Assembly (NCBI GenBank): GCA_038380435.1
Contig: JAWZYU010000013.1
Coordinates: forward strand, 7,949,901 to 8,013,900
DNA length: 64,000 nt
Direction: 5' to 3'
Source: Ryuthela nishihirai
Taxonomy: Eukaryota > Arthropoda > Arachnida > Araneae > Heptathelidae
The position numbers and the translations under genes were made by a program. Below are positions 57,173 through 64,000 of the stretch, piece by piece. Position 1 is the stretch's first letter; each line of letters begins with the position of its first letter. The notes under the pieces were generated by a model, which was not told the DNA's origin, did not search any database, and saw only the letters and a program-made list of their open reading frames with translations.

Positions 57173-57385
57173 CAATTATTTTCTTTTATACATATAATTT
57201 CCCCCCCCCCCCTACGGAATCAGGATTTAAATCTCATGCTTCCTTAAACACAGAGAGCGGTAGTGAGCAATTAATTATCAATTATTTTCTTTTATACATA
57301 TAATTTCTCCCCCCCCCCCTACGGAATCAGGATTTAAATCTCATGCTTCCTTAAACACAGAGAGCGGTAGTGAGCAATTAATTAT
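57173..57385. repeat. 106 bp tandem duplication with C-run
   Basis: Two nearly identical copies (57173-57278, 57279-57385) starting CAATTATTTTCTTTTATACA and differing at the C-run. Probably recent. Confidence 0.95.
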
Positions 57386-60299
57386 ATGTGGTATGCTTTG
57401 AATTTTTACAGAAAACCATATTTATTTTACGTTTACATACACGAAAATAGATAATTTTTCAGATATTTTGTAACAATTTTGTACCAAATGCTGTAAAATT
57501 ATAATAATAAATATTATATATATATATATCATGATATATATTATGCAATATAAAATTGCATTTAAAACTCAAATTATTAAATATTAAAATATTTTGCTTC
57601 CTTGCTTTTTTTCTTTGTTCTCGGAATGAACAAATCGTACAAAATTACCAAAAGTATTGGGGCACTTTCATGTTATGTGAATACAAAACTATATTGAAAG
57701 TTCCCTAATCATGAAATAAAGCCTTTTTCAGCAAAACGTTACAAGAAATTGAAAATATTCACCAAATCACGATTTTGGACAATATCTATAATTTAAAAGG
57801 TTCTGGGGACCGAAACATTTAACAACAGTGTTGCTACCTTAAAGCTATGCATCTCTACTTTTTTTTGCTAGTTTGAAGCAGTCGACCGATTAGTGGTAAA
57901 TTTCGAATTTTTCGGACTCTTAGCCCTTCCCAGGTTCAGCTATTTTTTCACTCTGATGGGGCCAAAAAAATACTAACTTTAGAAATTTTTTGTCAAATAA
58001 CTAATGAAAGAAATTATGGCATGTTATATGCCAAATTAATCAGCATTTAATTCTGGATTTTCTGAAAATCAAATATTTAAAAAAAAAAGTTTTATTTTAA
58101 TTGGGACTTTTTTTTAGTCATGTAGTAAAAAATGCATCTGGCAACACAAATAAAAATTTATTAAAAATACTAATAAATAGAAATGATTATAATACACATG
58201 AATAGAAGGGCTATTTATTTCTGAATAACAAAAAAAATTTCTTGTTTAAAGTAAACATTTTTTCGTTTTGTAATTTTTTTTCTCCGTACCATACTTTGAG
58301 AAAAATCCAGGCTTGTTACAGAGTCCAATAAACAAGTCAACTTTAAAATATTTTTAATAAACACTAATCAACAGAAATAGGTCATGTTATATACCAAATT
58401 AAAGTGAATTTAATTCTGAATTTTATCGAAGTAAAAGTTTTGAACATTGTAGTTATATATTAATTTTAATAATACTTTTTACACTGGTACACCAAAAAAA
58501 AGTATATATTTCATAATTACTTCCACTATCTTCCATTTTTAAAATAGCAGTTTTTTTTTTGTTAATTATCAGGAAATTTTAGAAACTTTAAGGAAAAATA
58601 TGTTGATAATAGTTCAAACCAAACTTATGAGCTTAAATCAGGTGATTGCTGCGCATTGGGGGGAAACAATATATTGTTCCATTTGTTAAAAAAAGATATT
58701 GTACATAAGCATTGAATGTATTTAGCGCCCAAAATGTTCAACAGTTAACCTTATGAATTAAGAAATTTCTCTGGTAATATTTTTTTTTTTGTTTAAAAAA
58801 AAAGTTCAAGGTTTTTCTTATGGGGGTTTGCAGATAATGAATTTATATATAATATACTAAGGTAAATCATGTTGTCTGCATTCTGAAGCTGCGAACTATT
58901 TTTCATTTGAATTATTATATAACTGAACATCGGATAGCTTTAATTTTTTAAAGTGTGTATGTATACACGTTAATATGTTTGAATTTCTGTGTATATCTAT
59001 GTTATCTTTATACAAATCAATACGTAATATAACAATCCGGGAAAGCTTAGCTTGTGGACTGTTTATAGGGGAAATAAATGTTTATTTATTTGTAAAATAA
59101 AGTTGAAAGTTGAAGTTGCTTCAATACACAGTAACGTTAACGAAAAAATTGGCAACGTACAGCGCTTCTAAAATATGGCAATCAGATGGCTTTATTGAAT
59201 TATTTATATTGTAGTTTAATAAATATCCATCAAATGGAAAAAGAAAAATATTATTTTTCAAGCTTGAATTATGTGTTTTTAAAAGACAGTAAGATAATTT
59301 TCAAACGGAATTTTTTTTTTAAAATCGAAGTTTCATGTAATGTACAAAAAAGTCTATAGATGTCCGTGACCCTGGAAGGGTTAGTGCAAAACTCTGTTGT
59401 AGATCACAGTCAGGGCCGTACACTTGGTGGGAGAACGAAAATACAAAGTCACGAAAGATAAAGTGACCAAGAAATGACTTATTATTTACTGTTTTCTTGC
59501 CCTGCCACCTCCGCAACGATTTTCCTAATTGAATTTGTCTCCTTGCCCCTAGCTTTTCACCGATCTTCGAGGAAAACATCCTGGCAGTGTGACAATCGGC
59601 AGAATAAAAAGTTTGATTATTTCACTGTCCCTAGTTGGCCTTAGTTTATTTCTCTTCATGGAATATTTGTGCTAATCCAGCTTGGATGTTTAATAGATCT
59701 TCAGTGACAGTTTCAAATCTTAACGACTCCTCTTGGGTCGCCCTACCTAAGAAAAGTGACAGAAACACATAGGGGCCAGACGACCTTGAAAAGCATTTTG
59801 CAGTAAAGCACTTACTACAATATGACTAATTTTAAGGGGAGAAAAGTAGGGAAATTTGCCGAGTATAACTAATCCGCATGCTCCGACTTAGCGAAGGAAA
59901 AAAAAATTCTTTATATCCGTAAAGACCAAAAAGTATTTCAAATAAAAAGTATGTATAGCATAGTTTGAAGGGAATGGACAACTTCCCAATGGGAATTGGA
60001 AGCAAGGTCCGTCTTCCCCTCCTTCTCCTTCAACAAATTGAAGGAAAATGGCCTCCTGCTTTGCTATAACTAATTTTTGGAACAAAACAAATTTTTCGCA
60101 TAATTTTAAATTTTTACAATTAAAAAACAATCAGAACCACAAACTGATAGTAATTGTACATGAAATAGCCCAAGTGGAGTATTTAGTTAAAGAATTTTCA
60201 AATTTCTAAATTTAAATTTTTACTGCAAGTAAAACATGGTAATAACAGGTTAGGAAAAGAAATTCTCAGACTTTAAGCTAAACCTTTTACTGTAATATA
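57386..60299. other. AT-rich DNA, nothing recognised
   Basis: Long homopolymers and a (TA)n run near 57515. Short frames at 59319-59579 and 59888-60130 (minus) have no domain. Low complexity to about 59300. Confidence 0.45.
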
Positions 60300-60492
60300 A
60301 ATACCCCCTCAAGCAGCTGCTTGCCACAGAGGTCTGACAGGAGCCTGTCAGTTTAAATGCCACAGTAGGAGATCTGAGAGGATGGCAGGACCCTCAGCAG
60401 AAAAACGACACACACACATCCATGCCTAATCCGGGGCTCGAACCCAGGTCCCTTAGATCAGTAGCTAAGCGTGCTAACCACTCGGCCACGGG
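60300..60492 (-). mobile_element. SINE2, full-length
   Basis: Tail CCCCCTCAAGCAGCTGCTTG, body GCCACAGAGGTCTGACAGG, head complement GGGGCTCGAACCCAGG to CACTCGGCC. Close to the copy at 19.3 kb. Confidence 0.93.
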
Positions 60493-60739
60493 ACGGCTTT
60501 TACTATAATACTCAGATCTAAAAACGCACTTTTTTTTAGATTTTTTTTTATCAGTTTTTAAATTTTCTTACTCTAAAACAGCACAAACACCTAAACAATA
60601 TTACCGAAATTAAAATAGGAATTTCACTTGCTTAATGTATCCCTCTAAATACATTAGGAAAAAGTTTCAAAACATAAGATTTTTTAAAAGGCTATCATTA
60701 ATGTTTTACGTTTATCTTATCATATTCTTAATATACTCG
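60493..60739. other. AT-rich spacer
   Basis: No feature seen. Confidence 0.4.
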
Positions 60740-61139
60740 ATAATGGAGTAGGATTGTAATCTGACGTTTCTAGGTTTAAGTCCTTAGTGCACCTGCATTA
60801 AAATTTTCCCCACAAATGCCCTCTCTGTGATAATGGTTAAATCAATGAGCTTCGAATGGCCACAGCCCATCACATGATACATTAAGCCGTAAAAAAGGAT
60901 GGTGTGCAGGAGAGCCACATTCTTGTACATATTAAAGAACACACTGGATGACCTTGACGGGAAGCTACCATCTGTCTTCCAACAGCTCTACAGTAGGTCC
61001 CCTCCAACAACCTCCTCTGGGTCTTTGGGGTCAGAGACACATGGTCATTTAACACAATGCTCTAAATGGCCAAGTTTGTGACCAGGCCATTTAGCGCATT
61101 GTGTGCAAAAAAGTGCCACTCAGAGGTGAAACAACCCAA
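60740..61139 (+). mobile_element. Old SINE1, full length but diverged
   Basis: Head barely recognisable (GTAATCTGACGTTTCTAGG), centre ACATTAAGCCGTAAAAAAGG, then ATTAAAGAACACACTGGATG. The tail is partly duplicated: two GGCCA...TTTAGC-type segments (61060-61105) before CAACCCAAC. Confidence 0.8.
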
Positions 61140-62178
61140 CAATATTATGCTAACTAACTTGTCAAGTATTCCACATGATCTAACGATCAACCATAAATTA
61201 TGTTGATCAACAAAGTCAAAAGCCTTTTGAAATCTATAAAGCTAGTAACCACAGGTTTCTGAAACCCTAAACATATCTCAAGAATCTGCCTAAGTGAAAA
61301 AATCTGATTTAGATATCCCCTACCACTTCTGCTCACCACACAAATGTCCATCAATCAGATTCTTAATTCTATTAAGCAGAATAATGCAAAGAACTTTACC
61401 TGGAACAGAAAGTAAACTGATAACCCTACAGTTATCACATGAACTGCGATCCCCGTTTTTTTAAAAAGAGACATAATAATAATAGCTTTAGTAAAACCCT
61501 TAGGAACAATGCCTTTATCATCAAAGATATTCAAAATTTCAGTCAGCCTTGTGATAACAGCAACATTCCCAACTCTAAGCATGTTAGTAGTAACATCTAA
61601 CCCTGAGGATTTATGCAGTTTTAATTTAGAAACAGCCAAAGTAACTTCAGATTGTGATATAAGGCCAACATTAAAGCCAGAAATGCATTTATCCACATTA
61701 CAAACAATGGGAGTTGAATTAACCATGTTGTTTAAACGTCTCTGAAATGCTCAACCCACACAACCATGACAGAATACACATTTTCAGCAGCTCTTCCTCA
61801 ATCCTGTATGCTCTGAATCTCTGTGTTATTCCTCAACAGTAATTTCTCCTTTTCAATGAGCCTCTCTTTTTCGTCCCATACAAAACATTAACTATATGGT
61901 ACAATACTCTTTTATTTTGCTATATATATATACCTGCTTACCCTGCTTTGTCAGATAAGCTTTCAAGATTCTTATCTGATGTAAACTGACACTTTACACA
62001 TTTATTAAACTCTTTGTAACACTGTCTGTTAGGACTTGGAAGGTGTTGATTCCGATTATTCTTGGAAATCTTTCTTCCAGAAATAAGCTCCGGTGCCATA
62101 TCAAGCAAATGGCTTTGCCACCTATGCTCCATTTTACACAAAAGAATACTGTTCATTTCAAGAAAAACCTGTTTAATA
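61140..62178 (-). mobile_element. Old LINE fragment (L7), part 1
   Basis: Aligns with L5 from its RT (about 46260-46900) into the linker (to about 47290) with many deletions. Frame 61355-61726 still reads SEVTLAVSKLKLHKS. Interrupted at 62178 by an FBT element and continued at 63895. Confidence 0.88.
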
Positions 62179-62287
62179 ATTTTTTTTAATATCTATCTTC
62201 TTATAGGGCCTTAAAAAGTAGAAAATAACCTAAAGCAAAGCGTTGATACAATCAGTCACTGAGTTTGTATTCACTTTAAAGGAAGAT

Positions 62288-62671
62288 TTGGATTGTTTTA
62301 CCTCTGAGCGGCACTTTTTTGCACACCATGGGCTAAATGGCCAGGTCACATGGACCACGAAGGCTCAGAGAAGGTTGGGGGAGGGGGACCCACTGGAACA
62401 GCTGTTGGGAGACAGATGGTAGCCTCCCGTCAAGGCCATCCAGCATGTTCTTTAACGTGCACAGGGTATGGCTCTCCCGCACACGGGGCCACGGCTTAAC
62501 GTCCCATCCGACGAACGATGGCCTTTCCAAGCCCGTCGGTGTCCCCTACTGGCCATGGGCAGGGCGGGGAATTTTTGCGGAGATACATCTCAACGCTGAC
62601 CAAGCTGGGACTCGAACCTGGGAACTACAGATTACGAGCCTGGTGTGCTACCGACTGAGCCACCCCTGCCC
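62288..62671 (-). mobile_element. SINE1 in the FBT core
   Basis: Complete, between CTTTAAAGGAAGAT repeats (62274-62287, 62672-62685). Confidence 0.95.
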
Positions 62672-62701
62672 CTTTAAAGGAAGATATGGCACTGGTAATC
62701 T

Positions 62702-62905
62702 TATTGAGTAAGATGGCTGGGTGGTTAGCGCGCTTGGCTACTGATGTAAGGGACCTGGGTTCGAGCCCCGGGTAAGGCATGGATGTATGTGTCATTTTTC
62801 TGCTGAGGTCCTGCCATCCTCTCAGACCTTCTACTATGGCATATAAATTGACAGGCTCCTGTCAGACCTCTGTGGCAAGCAGCTGCTTAAGGGGGTATTT
62901 ATTTA
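62702..62905 (+). mobile_element. SINE2 in the FBT core
   Basis: Head ATGGCTGGGTGGTTAGCGCG, B box GGGTTCGAGCCCCGGG, tail GACCTCTGTGGCAAGCAGCT then GCTTAAGGGGGTATTTATTT. No certain target duplication. Confidence 0.92.
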
Positions 62906-63812
62906 TATTTTTTTTATTAAATCAGCACCCTATCCTCCTTTGAAGTGAATACAAACTCGGTGACTGACTGCAATATTGATATGCTTTAGGTTTGTTTTCT
63001 ACTTTTTAAGACCCTAAGGAAATATAGTTGTTTTAATTTTTTCAATTTATTTATTTTTTTGTCACTACAAACACCTATCTTCAAAAACTTTTATTTGATA
63101 CATGACTCATAAAAATCTAGCACATTTTTCCTGCTTTTGGAGATATGTTTCAGGTAGCCCATGATATTGGAGATGCCACAAGTTTTAATTTGAAATACAA
63201 CTTGTTAAAGTCTAACCCCATGAAAATCTGACACTCCTCTTTTATCATGAGAGGGGAATATTGGGGACAAATTTCGAAGTAGTTTATAACCATCATTATA
63301 TAAGCTTTCATTGAACACCTAACTCGTAACTGAAGGCCCTCACATTCGGAAGATATAGTAGAAATGATATAGTACAAAGATATAGTAGAAATTCACATTT
63401 CCCCTTATTTGGGGAGAAAGAAAGCATGGGGGGGTCAATTTTTTATAGCCTATGACACTCCCCACATACATAGCTTTCACTTGACACATAGCTTGTTATT
63501 TTCTGCACTTGCATTCAGGAGATATAGGGGAAAGTTATTCCCCCCTTTGTGGGAAGAAAGCATGGGGGTAAATTATTTGTAGCCACGACATTTTCCGCAC
63601 CAGAAGCATTCATTTGATGTATCGCTTGTTACTTTCAGTATTCGCATTCTGGAGATATAGCTTAAGAACAGTTTTCATATTTCCCCCTTTTTAGGGGGGA
63701 AGATTTATTTTTATACTCCCGTGTCAGAAACTTTGATTTGGCACAAAAATCATTAAGTTTCTCCATCATGTTCAAAATATACAGTGGAACAACGTTTTGT
63801 CAAATACACAAA

Positions 63813-63856
63813 TCAATCAACCAACCAACCAACCAACCAACCAACCAACCAACCAA
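63813..63856. repeat. (CCAA)n microsatellite
   Basis: About ten CCAA units near the right end of FBT copy 3; absent from copies 1 and 2. Confidence 0.97.
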
Positions 63857-63894
63857 GCCAATGTCAAAACTAAAAGCAAGAGGAATATAGGTAC

Positions 63895-64000
63895 AAATGG
63901 TAGCATTCTTCCTTAACTTCAGTGCTATGCAAACCACATTTATCACAATAACTAAGCAACTCATCATGGTAAGCTTGGGTTATATCTGAGTTTTCAGAGC
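63895..64000 (-). mobile_element. Old LINE fragment (L7), part 2
   Basis: Matches L5 around 47300-47395 (CATTCTTC, TCATAATG/ATCATGG, GGTTTTTCAGAGC-like end). Continues beyond the right edge. Confidence 0.8.

Larger units (their letters stand above)
62189..63894 (+). mobile_element. FBT composite element, copy 3, in LINE L7
   Basis: Ends ATATCTATCTTCTTATAGGG and AGGAATATAGGTAC. The left core arm (to 62287), a SINE1, a short core centre, a SINE2 and the right core arm (62930-63030) are followed by the spacer and array units (63250-63790), with the last-unit variant AAGTTTCTCCATCATGTTCA. About 1.1 kb without the SINEs. Flanking LINE sequence reads continuously across it. Confidence 0.85.

Noticed and set aside
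56773..57303. Open frame of 176 codons on the + strand
   Set aside because: Antisense of LINE L6 joined to the hAT-like start and a C-run; no domain.

Overview
This window looks like repeat-rich nuclear DNA of an invertebrate animal. It is AT-rich, has no operons, and carries tRNA-derived SINEs, a non-LTR retrotransposon (LINE), Ty3/Gypsy, Tc1/mariner, Tigger and hAT-like remains, and two Polinton/Maverick-derived elements. An arthropod is a guess: the Polinton promoter fits the arthropod TATA/Inr/DPE pattern, but nothing here fixes the phylum. I found no host gene I would defend. Every long open frame belongs to a mobile element and nearly all are broken. Many short open frames are translations of one SINE.

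Layout. 1-8.5 kb: LINE tail split by a hAT-like MITE and a SINE, a second SINE, a decayed Gypsy integrase, then AT-rich DNA with relics. 8.54-14.63 kb: element A, a fold-back Polinton derivative with arms of about 1.3 kb and shuffled DNA polymerase fragments inside. 14.6-29.1 kb: short tandem arrays, nested SINEs, a 6 x 77 bp array, a decayed ~150 bp repeat array, LINE fragments. 29.11-41.87 kb: element B, a larger fold-back Polinton with 2.92 kb inverted arms, AGT...ACT ends and a near-matching 6 bp target duplication. Each arm carries a tandemly duplicated TATA promoter and the 5' part of a protein-primed family B DNA polymerase gene fused to C2H2 fingers. The right copy runs on through polymerase motifs A, B and C. 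Its interior also holds a near-full-length LINE and a MITE with four CTCF-like motifs. 42-53 kb: a second near-full LINE, three copies or parts of an unnamed composite element (fold-back core plus tandem array, called FBT here), and a truncated Tigger. 53.7-55.2 kb: a complete DD41D mariner with a broken transposase. 55-64 kb: LINE fragments, a 106 bp duplication, older SINEs, and an FBT copy inserted in a LINE, which shows where FBT ends lie.

Names used here. SINE1: about 385 bp, tRNA-derived, no poly(A), ends in a CAACCCAAC motif, target duplications of 8-14 bp. SINE2: about 200 bp, different tRNA head; its 3' tail matches the LINE tail, so the LINE probably mobilises it. FBT: about 0.9-1.1 kb without insertions. 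R3: a dispersed AT-rich repeat. SINE strand is + when the tRNA-like head comes first on the + strand. All identities are by eye; no database search or alignment was run.
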